Shown piece after piece: positions 9,576 through 16,737 of a stretch of DNA of 46,440 bases (within the stretch, counting starts at the first letter, position 1; each line of letters starts with the position of its first letter). The notes under the pieces were generated by a model. It did not search any database. It was not told the origin of the DNA and saw nothing but the letters and a program-made list of their open reading frames with translations. Position numbers and translations under genes: made by a program. Source of the DNA: Candidatus Gastranaerophilales bacterium (GTDB lineage Bacteria > Cyanobacteriota > Vampirovibrionia > Gastranaerophilales > Gastranaerophilaceae); NCBI GenBank assembly GCA_947588745.1, contig CANPYW010000014.1, forward strand, positions 1 through 46,440, read 5' to 3'.

Positions 9576-9929
9576 ATGAACCCTATAGTAGAAAATTTAG
9601 GAAAAGAATATTTAAATAAAGAATTACCGGAACTTAATCCCGGAGATACAGTAAGAGTTTCGGTAAGAATTATAGAAGGCAACAAGGAAAGAACACAGGC
9701 TTTTGAAGGAACTATTCTCAAGAAAAGAGGAAGCGGAGTAGGTAAAACAATTACAGTAAGAAAAATCTTTCAAGGTGTCGGTGTAGAACGTGTGTTCCCT
9801 GTATATTCTCCCCGTATAGAAAAAATTACTATCGTAAGACGTGGTGATGTTAATCGTGCTAAGTTGTATTACTTAAGAGAACGTTCAGGTAAAGCAACTC
9901 GTATCAGAGAGAAAATTGAAAAGAAATAG
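9576..9929 (+). CDS. rplS: 50S ribosomal protein L19
   Basis: At 117 residues the protein matches bacterial L19 over its full length. Recognisable blocks are [34 protein letters not shown], the KTITVRKI strand, [13 protein letters not shown] and the C-terminal [17 protein letters not shown]19 sits at the interface of the two ribosomal subunits. The start at 9576 is preferred: AAAGGA lies 8 bases before it and [12 protein letters not shown] matches the usual L19 beginning, whereas the in-frame ATG at 9558 lies inside a -10-like hexamer. It is followed by a long hairpin and then ylqF; in many bacteria rplS also lies near rnhB and ylqF. Confidence 0.97.
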   Translation: MNPIVENLGKEYLNKELPELNPGDTVRVSVRIIEGNKERTQAFEGTILKKRGSGVGKTITVRKIFQGVGVERVFPVYSPRIEKITIVRRGDVNRAKLYYLRERSGKATRIREKIEKK

Positions 9930-9945
9930 ATTAGGTATATTTATA

Positions 9946-9994
9946 AAAATAAAAGCCGTAGTCATTGTTAAACATTGAGTATGGCTTTTATTTT
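9946..9994 (+). terminator. Long hairpin between rplS and ylqF, terminator-like
   Basis: AAAATAAAAGCC (9946-9957) is perfectly complementary to GGCTTTTATTTT (9983-9994), and the inner sequences extend the pairing imperfectly to about 22 bp. The right arm carries the T-run, so the structure should end or reduce transcription leaving rplS. It ends 14 bases before the ylqF start, and the ylqF ribosome site is just outside it. Confidence 0.75.
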
Positions 9995-10007
9995 AGAAAG
10001 AGGAAGC

Positions 10008-10847
10008 ATGGAACATATTCACTGGTATCCCGGACATATAGCAAAAGCAGAAAAGAAATTAAAAGAACAAATTAACATTGTTGATGTCATTATTGAGGTA
10101 TTGGATGCCAGAATTCCTTTCAGTTCTTCTTATCCGAACATAAAAAAACTTATAAACGAAAAACCTCGTTTAATACTTTTAAATAAATCAGATTTGGCAA
10201 GCCCCGAACAAACTCTTAAATGGCAAAAAATTATTAAAGAAAAAACAGACTGCCCCGTACTCGCCACAAGTTCAAATGATAATAAAGATTTATCAAAAAT
10301 TTTGAATAAAATAGCGGAATTGGGTCAGCCTAAAATTATTTCGCTCATAAAAAAAGGAATGCTGCCAAGAGCCGTCAGAGTTATGGTTATAGGCATGCCC
10401 AATGTCGGTAAATCCAGCATTATTAATAAATTAATCAAAAAAACAAAAGCAAAAACAGGTGCAAAGGCAGGTGTAACAAGAGAACAACAATGGGTAAGAA
10501 TAAATCCGAAAGTTGATTTACTTGATACCCCCGGCATTATCCCTTTTAAACAGGATGACCAAAAAATTGCATATAAACTGGCATTTGTCGACTCAATAGG
10601 TGAACACGCCTATGATACGGAAGCCGTAGCAGAAAATTTTATTAATACCGTTAACGAATTTTATCCCGAATTAATAAAAAATTATTACGGCCTAGATACG
10701 GAAGAAGTAAGCATTAATGAAATAGCACTTAAACGCAATTGGATTATTCAGGGCGGACGTGCGGATTTAAAAAGGTGTGCTCAAAATATTTTAAATGATT
10801 TCAGGCAGGGAAGATTGGGGAAATTAACCTTAGACAATGCAGAATAA
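10008..10847 (+). CDS. ylqF: Ribosome biogenesis GTPase YlqF/RbgA
   Basis: The 279-residue protein is a circularly permuted GTPase that acts in late assembly of the 50S subunit. The G motifs occur in permuted order: G4 NKSD (59-62), G1 GMPNVGKSS (129-137), then G3 DTPG (173-176). The N-terminus MEHIHWYPGHIAKAEKK is the YlqF/YawG signature. The start at 10008 is preferred over an upstream in-frame ATG at 9975, because AGAGGA lies just before it and the upstream ATG is inside the rplS terminator hairpin. Its end overlaps the rnhB start by 11 bases, so the two are translationally coupled. Confidence 0.96.
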   Translation: MEHIHWYPGHIAKAEKKLKEQINIVDVIIEVLDARIPFSSSYPNIKKLINEKPRLILLNKSDLASPEQTLKWQKIIKEKTDCPVLATSSNDNKDLSKILNKIAELGQPKIISLIKKGMLPRAVRVMVIGMPNVGKSSIINKLIKKTKAKTGAKAGVTREQQWVRINPKVDLLDTPGIIPFKQDDQKIAYKLAFVDSIGEHAYDTEAVAENFINTVNEFYPELIKNYYGLDTEEVSINEIALKRNWIIQGGRADLKRCAQNILNDFRQGRLGKLTLDNAE

Positions 10848-11496
10848 AAGATTTTATTTTGACAATTTAAAATTAAAAGAAAACAAATTTCTTATAGGAA
10901 CGGATGAAGCTGGCAGAGGGCCGGGAGCGGGGCCTGTTTTCGCAGCCGCCGTTTGTTTTACCAACATTGATAACAGTCTTATAAATTCTTTGGTTAAATT
11001 AAATGATTCAAAACAACTTTCGGAAAAAACAAGAGAAGAACTTTTTGACATTATTATACAAAATTCCGTATTTTCAATTATGCGGGGAAGCGTTGAAGAT
11101 ATTGAAAAATATAACATTTTAAATACATCTTTAAATACAATGAAAAAAGCTTGTCTGGAAGTGATTAATACGCTTAAAGCCGATAAAATAATCGTTCTTG
11201 TCGACGGAAATAAAACGATTTCCGATTTTAAATACAATCAGGAAACCGTTATTAAAGGCGATTTTAAGTCTGCTGCAATTGCCGCAGCAAGTATTTTGGC
11301 AAAAGTATCACGTGACAGATTTATGATTGAACTCGATAAAGAATTTCCGCAATACCATTGGAGAGAAAATAAAGGCTATTTAACGAAATCACACCTTGAA
11401 GCAGTCGATAAATACGGACTTACAAAATGGCACAGAAAAAAATTCTTTGAAAAACACTTTGAAGCAAAGTCATTCTATCAAACAAGTTTAATCTAA
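10837..11496 (+). CDS. rnhB: Ribonuclease HII
   Basis: RNase HII removes RNA from RNA-DNA hybrids, including single ribonucleotides in DNA. The 219-residue protein has the GTDEAGRGPGAGP motif (catalytic D23, E24), a third acidic residue in LVDGN (D123), and SILAKVSRDRFM holding the fourth (about D160). KGYLTKSHLEA and GLTKWHRKKF mark the C-terminal part. It overlaps ylqF by 11 bases. Its stop region overlaps the 3' end of the convergent AAA gene by 9 bases. Confidence 0.97.
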   Translation: MQNKRFYFDNLKLKENKFLIGTDEAGRGPGAGPVFAAAVCFTNIDNSLINSLVKLNDSKQLSEKTREELFDIIIQNSVFSIMRGSVEDIEKYNILNTSLNTMKKACLEVINTLKADKIIVLVDGNKTISDFKYNQETVIKGDFKSAAIAAASILAKVSRDRFMIELDKEFPQYHWRENKGYLTKSHLEAVDKYGLTKWHRKKFFEKHFEAKSFYQTSLI

Positions 11497-12762
11497 GTCA
11501 TCGTCATCGTAATCATCTAATACAACTTCATTTGTCTTTGTGGATTCCATAAAATTCTGGTCTTGCTTGAATTTTTTCCTTGTTTGACTGTCAAGTACGG
11601 GAAAATCATTTTCATTGTAATCAACCATTTCCGCAATAACCATATCGGCATTTAAGTTGGCATCAGGCTGTGTTTTATGTGCTTTTGCAGACATTACAAA
11701 ATACTCAAGTTCATAAGGAGTATGAACATATTTTTTCTCGTTCATTGTATCCGTTACTTTTTTATAATTGAAATTGCCAACAGATTTTTCTTCACCGTTT
11801 CTGTAAAGCGAATACCTTATCATATCCGCAACAGCATAATCTTTCATATTTCCGATAGGAATTTTCACATCGGCACGCCCCGGACGTAAAATCGCATTAT
11901 CAATGTTTCTCGGATTATTCGCAGTTGAAAGCCATATTGCCCCTCTTTGAGAACAATTTTCCGCATATTTTATCATCGCCGCCGTTTCGGCTGTATATGC
12001 GGCATCTTTCCTATTTCTATCCACAAGCGTTAAATCAATATCTTCGGGTAATCTTATAAGTGTATATTTGCCCGTTTCTTTGAAATTCTCTTCCGCATCG
12101 GTAAACGCTTTAACTATTTTTTCAACATTTTCTTCGTGATTGCTTTCACTAAAATCTATATCTTCAATGTTTGTATGGAAATACTGCAAATGCTCACCTA
12201 ATTTATCTGCAATATATGTCTTTCCACCACCAGGAGGACCGTATAAAATAACACCGTTAGGTACTTTTGCGTTTGTATCACCGTTTTGAGCATTTACAAC
12301 AGGTACAATTACATCCATGGCAAGCTTATATTTTTCAAATTCATACCCCATTACAGCATTCATACCAATTTCATCACCATTACATTTTTGGGGAATGGAA
12401 GCTCTTTTGAGAAACTGCCATTGGTACTCTTTCGCTTCATTTATCGAAATACCGTATGTATTAGAAATATCGTTTAATTTTTTCTGTTCTTCCTCTGCCA
12501 CCTTTTTAGCAGCTAGTTCGCTTTCCATTTCGTCATAATGTATTTTGCGGTTTGCTACAACAACAGCACCCGCATAAAACAACATATATACCCCATATAA
12601 GCCGAGTATAAACGGATCGAAGCCGAAACTCGGTTTATACGGTTCATTTTTGAATACATTTTGTTTTGTTTGATTGGCAGTCATACCATTATTTTGCTTA
12701 TTATTTAACCGTCTGCTGTTTGCAGAAACCGGTCTTGAAACATTAAGTGCAGAAATTTTCAT
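11488..12762 (-). CDS. Membrane-anchored AAA+ ATPase with variant Walker B
   Basis: The 424-residue protein starts with an Asn/Lys-rich, low-complexity segment (1-45) containing YKPSFGFDP, then a single membrane helix (about 51-69) and a coiled linker (70-120). The AAA+ domain (about 130-370) has Walker A GPPGGGKT (175-182), sensor-1 STANNP (279-284) and the arginine-finger block ILRPGRADVKIPIG (291-304). The Walker B site is unusual: TLIRLPEDIDL (234-244) instead of hhhhDE. The C-terminus is very acidic and ends VVLDDYDDDDLD. The fold is closest to FtsH/CDC48-type AAA domains but there is no protease domain. It is the downstream partner of a related gene 26 bases away. The ATPase call is firm; the job and the target are unknown. 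Confidence 0.8.
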   Translation of the reverse strand: MKISALNVSRPVSANSRRLNNKQNNGMTANQTKQNVFKNEPYKPSFGFDPFILGLYGVYMLFYAGAVVVANRKIHYDEMESELAAKKVAEEEQKKLNDISNTYGISINEAKEYQWQFLKRASIPQKCNGDEIGMNAVMGYEFEKYKLAMDVIVPVVNAQNGDTNAKVPNGVILYGPPGGGKTYIADKLGEHLQYFHTNIEDIDFSESNHEENVEKIVKAFTDAEENFKETGKYTLIRLPEDIDLTLVDRNRKDAAYTAETAAMIKYAENCSQRGAIWLSTANNPRNIDNAILRPGRADVKIPIGNMKDYAVADMIRYSLYRNGEEKSVGNFNYKKVTDTMNEKKYVHTPYELEYFVMSAKAHKTQPDANLNADMVIAEMVDYNENDFPVLDSQTRKKFKQDQNFMESTKTNEVVLDDYDDDDLD

Positions 12763-12788
12763 AATTTACTTTCTTTTCTATTCTCTCT

Positions 12789-13619
12789 TTACGCTCTTTG
12801 TAAATTTTTAGCCAAAAGCTCTCCATACTTTTTATGTGCTTGAATTGGGTCACTTGCAAGGGGCTTAACTAAAATCTTTTCTTCCATTCTTCCTATACGT
12901 CTTACGGCAGAATCAACATTCGTAATATCCTGGGCTTCCGAAACTATTACATAACCTTTTTCCTTGGCATGCTCGGTATAACGTTTCATAATTGAGGTAA
13001 CTCTTTCCATTCCCGAATTATCAGGTGCCAATTTATCCAAATCACGAACAACAATTGCCGTTCTTTTATTTTCCTTTTTGAACAGATTTTTTGCACCCTC
13101 AATCATGTCATATAGTGCATTACCGATAGTTTCATTATCAGCTTGCGAAGCTCTCGGCGTATGCTTTATTTCATAACCTGCATCTGATAAGCGTTTAACA
13201 AACCCGCCAAGCATTTCTTCTTTGCCTTTGCAATCAGGGCCGTAAAAACAAATTCCGTTAACATCAGGCCCTGTTTTAGACTCAACATCGGTTATTAAAG
13301 ATTTTACGGCATGGTCAATTCCTTTTTGTGAATAATTTTCATGTTGTGAAACAACAGATGAAACTTTGTTCATATTCTTTCCGGCGAATATTGTGGCTGC
13401 TACGGCAACGGCGGCAAGAACGGCAACAGCCGCTCCTTTAACAAATTTTTTGTTCATTTTAGGCTTATTCTGCATTTTTGACTTGCTGAGTTCAACCGTA
13501 TCTTTTGGAATATCCGAGCTAATGTTTTTAGAAACATTTACAGGCTTACTAGCCTGAAAAACAGAGAATACATTATTCCCTGAGAAACTTACGTTATTAA
13601 TCATTCCTATTCTTTGCAT
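12789..13619 (-). CDS. Membrane-anchored AAA-like protein with broken P-loop
   Basis: The 276-residue protein has the same plan as its neighbour at 11488: a short N-terminal NNVSFSGNNVF motif, a Lys-rich stretch, one Ala/Val-rich membrane helix (about 60-80), then an AAA-like domain. The P-loop reads YGPDCKGKE (about 126-134), with E in place of the Ser/Thr that holds Mg. The Walker B position reads AIVVRDLD, and the arginine-finger block RRIGRMEEKI is kept. It therefore looks like a paralogue that has lost normal nucleotide hydrolysis. A start at 13619 puts GGGAG 9 bases upstream; the in-frame ATG at 13628 would touch it. The two genes are probably one operon. Function unknown. Confidence 0.65.
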   Translation of the reverse strand: MQRIGMINNVSFSGNNVFSVFQASKPVNVSKNISSDIPKDTVELSKSKMQNKPKMNKKFVKGAAVAVLAAVAVAATIFAGKNMNKVSSVVSQHENYSQKGIDHAVKSLITDVESKTGPDVNGICFYGPDCKGKEEMLGGFVKRLSDAGYEIKHTPRASQADNETIGNALYDMIEGAKNLFKKENKRTAIVVRDLDKLAPDNSGMERVTSIMKRYTEHAKEKGYVIVSEAQDITNVDSAVRRIGRMEEKILVKPLASDPIQAHKKYGELLAKNLQRA

Positions 13620-13700
13620 GAAATACATCTCCCTATTGCCATGGGAATTATATATTATTTTTCAAATTTTTGTAAATACTTATATTAACTGTTTGTAACA

Positions 13701-13733
13701 AAAAAATAACCGTCAAATGCTGATTTGACGGTT
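13701..13733 (-). terminator. Terminator after the Spy-like gene
   Basis: AACCGTCAAAT (13708-13718) pairs perfectly with ATTTGACGGTT (13723-13733) around a 4-base loop. On the minus strand the stem is followed by A and a T-run (complement of 13701-13706), placing it as the end of the anti-sigma/ECF/Spy-like operon. It separates that operon from the pseudo-AAA gene. Confidence 0.85.
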
Positions 13734-13760
13734 GTTTTAATTTATATAGAGAATTTATCA

Positions 13761-14384
13761 TTAATTTTTAACGGCAGTTTGTTTTAAAGGAGTAAGCTGC
13801 ATCGGATGTTTTATATTCTTTTTGTTTTGTTCAAAATCACGTCTGCGTTGTTCCATTATTTGTCTTTGTTCCGATTTGATTTTTTCAAATTCTGATTTTT
13901 GTTCATCGGTTAAAACAGATTCAAAACTTTTAATATTATCTTGTCTGTATTTATTAGCCTTTTGTTTTAAAGCTTCTTTTTCTTTAACCAGTTTTTGAAT
14001 TTTCTTTTCTTTTTCCTCTTGAGTTAAAGTGGCATCAAATTTAAGCTTACGCATTTCTTCATGGTTTGCTCTCATCTTTTCCATAATAGGTTTCATTTTA
14101 GCTCTATCTTTTTCACGATTTAGATTAATTTGCTTTTTTTGTTCTTCAGTAAGATTTAAGCGTTGTTCAATTTCAAGTTTTTTTGCGGCCATTTCTGCTT
14201 TTTGCGGATGAGGATGTTTTCCTCTAAATTTGTCAATATTATGATTTACTTTGTCTGTTTCACTTACATTCGGTTTAACTACATCCGGACGAAATACACC
14301 GGTATTATCTTCAGCATAAGCCAATGAGGATATGCCCATAAGCATTACAGCAAAAACAACCGGGAATAAAAAATTTTTTTTCAT
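13761..14384 (-). CDS. Spy/CpxP-like periplasmic protein
   Basis: The 207-residue protein has a signal peptide ending SLAYA-ED. Its mature part is almost all charged helix and carries two Spy/CpxP-type motifs: LNLTEEQKKQINL and SVLTDEQKSEFEKIKSEQ. In the Spy/CpxP/CnrX group such helices form a cradle dimer that binds unfolded proteins or metals and, in CpxP and CnrX, informs an envelope-stress regulator. It is the last gene of an operon with a zinc-finger anti-sigma and an ECF sigma (14-base gap to the sigma gene), so it may be a target or sensor of that sigma. A second Spy-like protein is at 15834. Confidence 0.75.
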   Translation of the reverse strand: MKKNFLFPVVFAVMLMGISSLAYAEDNTGVFRPDVVKPNVSETDKVNHNIDKFRGKHPHPQKAEMAAKKLEIEQRLNLTEEQKKQINLNREKDRAKMKPIMEKMRANHEEMRKLKFDATLTQEEKEKKIQKLVKEKEALKQKANKYRQDNIKSFESVLTDEQKSEFEKIKSEQRQIMEQRRRDFEQNKKNIKHPMQLTPLKQTAVKN

Positions 14385-14398
14385 AAGTATCTCCTTTT

Positions 14399-14890
14399 TT
14401 AAATTAAATCACTTAATATCACACTTAGTTCTTTTCTTGCATTAAAGAGTCTTGAACGAACCGTTCCGACGGGACAATTAAGTTTTTGAGCAATCTGTTC
14501 ATACGTCATATCTTGCATTTCATACATTATTACAACTTCTCTATACTTGGGTTTTAACAAATCTATCGCTTCTATAACCCGCTTTTGTCTTTGTTTTTTT
14601 ATAAGTATATTTTCTATACTTTCGGTATTATCTTTAATTTGAACAAGTTCATCTTCTTCCGTAACTGAATTACTCATATTCCTGAAATAAGCCGATTTTA
14701 AATAATCACGACACAAATTTGCAGTAATGGTACTAATCCAGCTTTTAAACTTGCCTGTATCTTTATATTTATTAAGATTTTTCCAAGTTCTTATATATAC
14801 TTCCTGTTCAATATCTTCGTTTTTAGAACCTGTCATATTAGAAATAATTTTTTGTATATTATTTCTATATTTTTCTATTATTGATTTCAA
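14399..14890 (-). CDS. ECF-type RNA polymerase sigma factor
   Basis: The 163-residue protein has the two-domain ECF layout. Region 2 spans about residues 1-75 (DIEQEVYIRTWKNLNKY, then FKSWISTITANLCRDYLK). Region 4 spans about 100-160 (KPKYREVVIMYEMQDMTYEQIAQKLNCPVGTVRSRLFNARKEL). There is no region 3. ECF sigmas redirect RNA polymerase to stress genes when released from a membrane anti-sigma. The gene directly upstream encodes such an anti-sigma with a 12-base gap, and a Spy-like periplasmic gene follows, so an envelope-stress role is likely. Confidence 0.93.
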   Translation of the reverse strand: MKSIIEKYRNNIQKIISNMTGSKNEDIEQEVYIRTWKNLNKYKDTGKFKSWISTITANLCRDYLKSAYFRNMSNSVTEEDELVQIKDNTESIENILIKKQRQKRVIEAIDLLKPKYREVVIMYEMQDMTYEQIAQKLNCPVGTVRSRLFNARKELSVILSDLI

Positions 14891-14902
14891 CTTTTGCCCT
14901 TT

Positions 14903-15253
14903 TTAAATTTCAAAAAATCCGTAATCATCTGTGGGAAGTCCGAGCATACTTATGCATGAATTATCTACAAAATCTTGCTGTACAAGATAATCTTCATACA
15001 TATTACATCCTGTATAAACAGAAATTCCGACAAATAAAACAAAACAACACGCAAGCTTTTTTAATACCGACTTTTGCTTTTGCTTCGTCTTTAAATAAAC
15101 AGGTGCCGCCTCTTTTATAAGTGACGAAATTTTTTGCTGCATGTCATGTTCTTTTTGACAATCAGGACAATCTTTGATGTGATTTATAAAATCTTTTTCA
15201 TCATTGAAAACAAAATATGCTTCGTATTTATCACATTTATTTTCATTATTCAT
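14903..15253 (-). CDS. Membrane anti-sigma factor with zinc-finger (ZAS) motif
   Basis: The 116-residue protein carries HIKDCPDC, the HxxxCxxC core of the zinc-binding anti-sigma (ZAS/zf-HC2) domain, in its N-terminal 50 residues. One membrane segment follows (about 76-92, LACCFVLFVGISVYTG), with a short extracytoplasmic tail of about 25 residues. It should hold the ECF sigma encoded next to it at the membrane until a signal arrives. The start at 15253 is preferred over the in-frame ATG at 15271, because AGAGGA lies about 8 bases before it. That ribosome site is inside a perfect hairpin (15259-15292). Confidence 0.75.
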   Translation of the reverse strand: MNNENKCDKYEAYFVFNDEKDFINHIKDCPDCQKEHDMQQKISSLIKEAAPVYLKTKQKQKSVLKKLACCFVLFVGISVYTGCNMYEDYLVQQDFVDNSCISMLGLPTDDYGFFEI

Positions 15254-15258
15254 AAAAA

Positions 15259-15292
15259 TTTCCTCTTTCATATATTATAACGAAAGAGGAAA
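15259..15292 (-). promoter_or_regulatory. Perfect hairpin enclosing the anti-sigma ribosome binding site
   Basis: TTTCCTCTTTC (15259-15269) is the exact reverse complement of GAAAGAGGAAA (15282-15292), with a 12-base loop. On the minus strand the 3' arm contains the AGAGGA ribosome site of the anti-sigma gene and is followed by TTTTT and the ATG. The loop reads GTTATAATATAT, which holds a TATAAT. The element could end transcripts from the upstream gene, hide the ribosome site, or be a promoter whose own transcript lacks the 5' arm. Confidence 0.6.
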
Positions 15293-15317
15293 TTCAAAAG
15301 TTCAATAATTTTTATTA

Positions 15318-15821
15318 TTATTCTAACGTAATTTTATTATCAGTCAAATCCAAGGAATTATAAAAAGTTTCAAACTTTTTCACAAATCTTGAATAAGTAA
15401 TTGTCGGCATAATATTTCTTAATGCATAAATATAAGCTAAAGTTTGTGAATCAAGAGAATACAAAGCCGCATCAATATCCGAATAAATTTTATCCGTCTG
15501 AAGTTTTTTATCTTCATCCGTTAAATCAACAGCATTATTAAGCAATTGTATTCTGTTTTGAGATGAACGAATTACTTCTATTGTAGACATTGCAGCCTGC
15601 TTATACTGTGAAGTGGAAATATTATAATTAGTTAAATTTAAACCGATAAGCTCTGATTTATTAAATAAACTTCCCAAATCATAATTCACTAATTCCTGAA
15701 TTTTTTCCATTTTATATGCGGCTTCTGCCTGATTTTTGATAATAGCCTGGGCAGATAACGGAATTAAACACATGATTGAAATTGTAAAAATTAAAACTTT
15801 TTTTAATAAACATTTAAACAT
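15318..15821 (-). CDS. Exported helical protein of unknown function
   Basis: The 167-residue protein has a signal peptide (MFKCLLKKVLIFTISIMCL, cleavage near AQA). The mature part is helical, with no cysteines or known catalytic motif. VDLTDEDKKLQTDKIYSDIDAAL resembles the LTxEQ-type motif of Spy-like proteins, but the match is loose. It lies 12 bases after the Spy-like gene at 15834 and 65 bases before the anti-sigma gene, so it is probably part of the same envelope-stress cluster. Confidence 0.55.
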   Translation of the reverse strand: MFKCLLKKVLIFTISIMCLIPLSAQAIIKNQAEAAYKMEKIQELVNYDLGSLFNKSELIGLNLTNYNISTSQYKQAAMSTIEVIRSSQNRIQLLNNAVDLTDEDKKLQTDKIYSDIDAALYSLDSQTLAYIYALRNIMPTITYSRFVKKFETFYNSLDLTDNKITLE

Positions 15822-15833
15822 ATTTTAAAACTC

Positions 15834-16244
15834 CTATTTTTGTAAGAAAGTATTAAATGCATTTTCAACAACCATTTGATGAGCTCGATATTGCTTAAAC
15901 TGTTCGTCTGTCAAAACAGTTTTATATTTATTTTCCATTTCTGTTTCTATAAGTTTTTTCTGATTTTTTAACGATTCAATATTACGTTCATAAGCACCCG
16001 TTAATAGCTCAGCCTGCTCCGGAGTTTTATCATTATCTTGCTTAACCTGTTCTATTTTACTGTTATAACTCATTATTGAATTATCAATAGAATCAAGTTG
16101 CTGCTTATATGTAGTTTTTATAAGTGTCAATTGCTGCTTTTGAGCAGGACTTATATCTTTTAACGTTTCAAAGTCATCTGCTGCAAATGCGGATACCCCC
16201 GATAAAAGCATACAAAATAAAGACAAAATAAATACTTTTTTCAT
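15834..16244 (-). CDS. Small Spy-like periplasmic protein
   Basis: The 136-residue protein has a signal peptide ending SAFAA-DD. The mature helices contain ISPAQKQQLTLIKTTYKQQLD and TVLTDEQFKQYRAHQ, the paired Spy/CpxP-like motifs. The start at 16244 is clear: AGAGGA lies 4 bases upstream and the signal peptide begins here. A longer in-frame reading from 16394 would run through rsfS and is not believed. The gene begins 13 bases after rsfS, so it may be partly transcribed with it. Confidence 0.65.
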   Translation of the reverse strand: MKKVFILSLFCMLLSGVSAFAADDFETLKDISPAQKQQLTLIKTTYKQQLDSIDNSIMSYNSKIEQVKQDNDKTPEQAELLTGAYERNIESLKNQKKLIETEMENKYKTVLTDEQFKQYRAHQMVVENAFNTFLQK

Positions 16245-16257
16245 AAAATCCTCTTTT

Positions 16258-16650
16258 CTATTTGTAAACAGAATAATCTTTTGATTTTTCCTTCCATTCT
16301 TCTTCTTCCATACAGAAAGCATGGTTCCAAAATCTTTCAAGTGCATAAGTTTCACGTTCTTCTTTATGAAGAATGTGAACAATAACATCACCATAATCTA
16401 ACAAATTCCACCTGTTTTTGGCATCATTTTCTTCACCGATTGGAATTCGTTCAAAATATTCTTTAATTTTTTCTCTTATATATCCCGTTAACGCTTTAAC
16501 ATGGGTGGTTGATTCCGTTGAACATATAACAAAATAATCAGCCAACACAGATATATTTGATATATTTAAAATTTTTATGTCTTTTGCCTGTCTGTCATCT
16601 AATATACGTGCTATTATACTTGCAAACTTATCTGACGAAATATCTTTCAA
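16258..16650 (-). CDS. rsfS: Ribosomal silencing factor RsfS
   Basis: RsfS binds ribosomal protein L14 and blocks subunit joining when nutrients are short. The 130-residue protein matches the family throughout: ILDDRQAKDIKILNISNISVLADYFVICS, then STTHVKALTGYI, RWNLLDYGDVIVHI and the final ERETYALERFW. A slightly longer C-terminal tail (about 15 lysine/glutamate-rich residues) follows. It is downstream of the sigma factor gene by 87 bases and may have its own promoter. Confidence 0.95.
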   Translation of the reverse strand: MKDISSDKFASIIARILDDRQAKDIKILNISNISVLADYFVICSTESTTHVKALTGYIREKIKEYFERIPIGEENDAKNRWNLLDYGDVIVHILHKEERETYALERFWNHAFCMEEEEWKEKSKDYSVYK

Positions 16651-16737
16651 TATATATTTTCTCCTTTTTAATTAGACTTAAAAGAATTATAACACATGAA
16701 ATAATATTTTGTCCGTATATTAATAATATAAAGAAGT

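Noticed and set aside
16245-16394. N-terminal extension of the Spy-like protein into rsfS
   Set aside because: The signal peptide and an AGAGGA site mark the start at 16244; the extension is antisense-free but out of frame with rsfS and has no family match.
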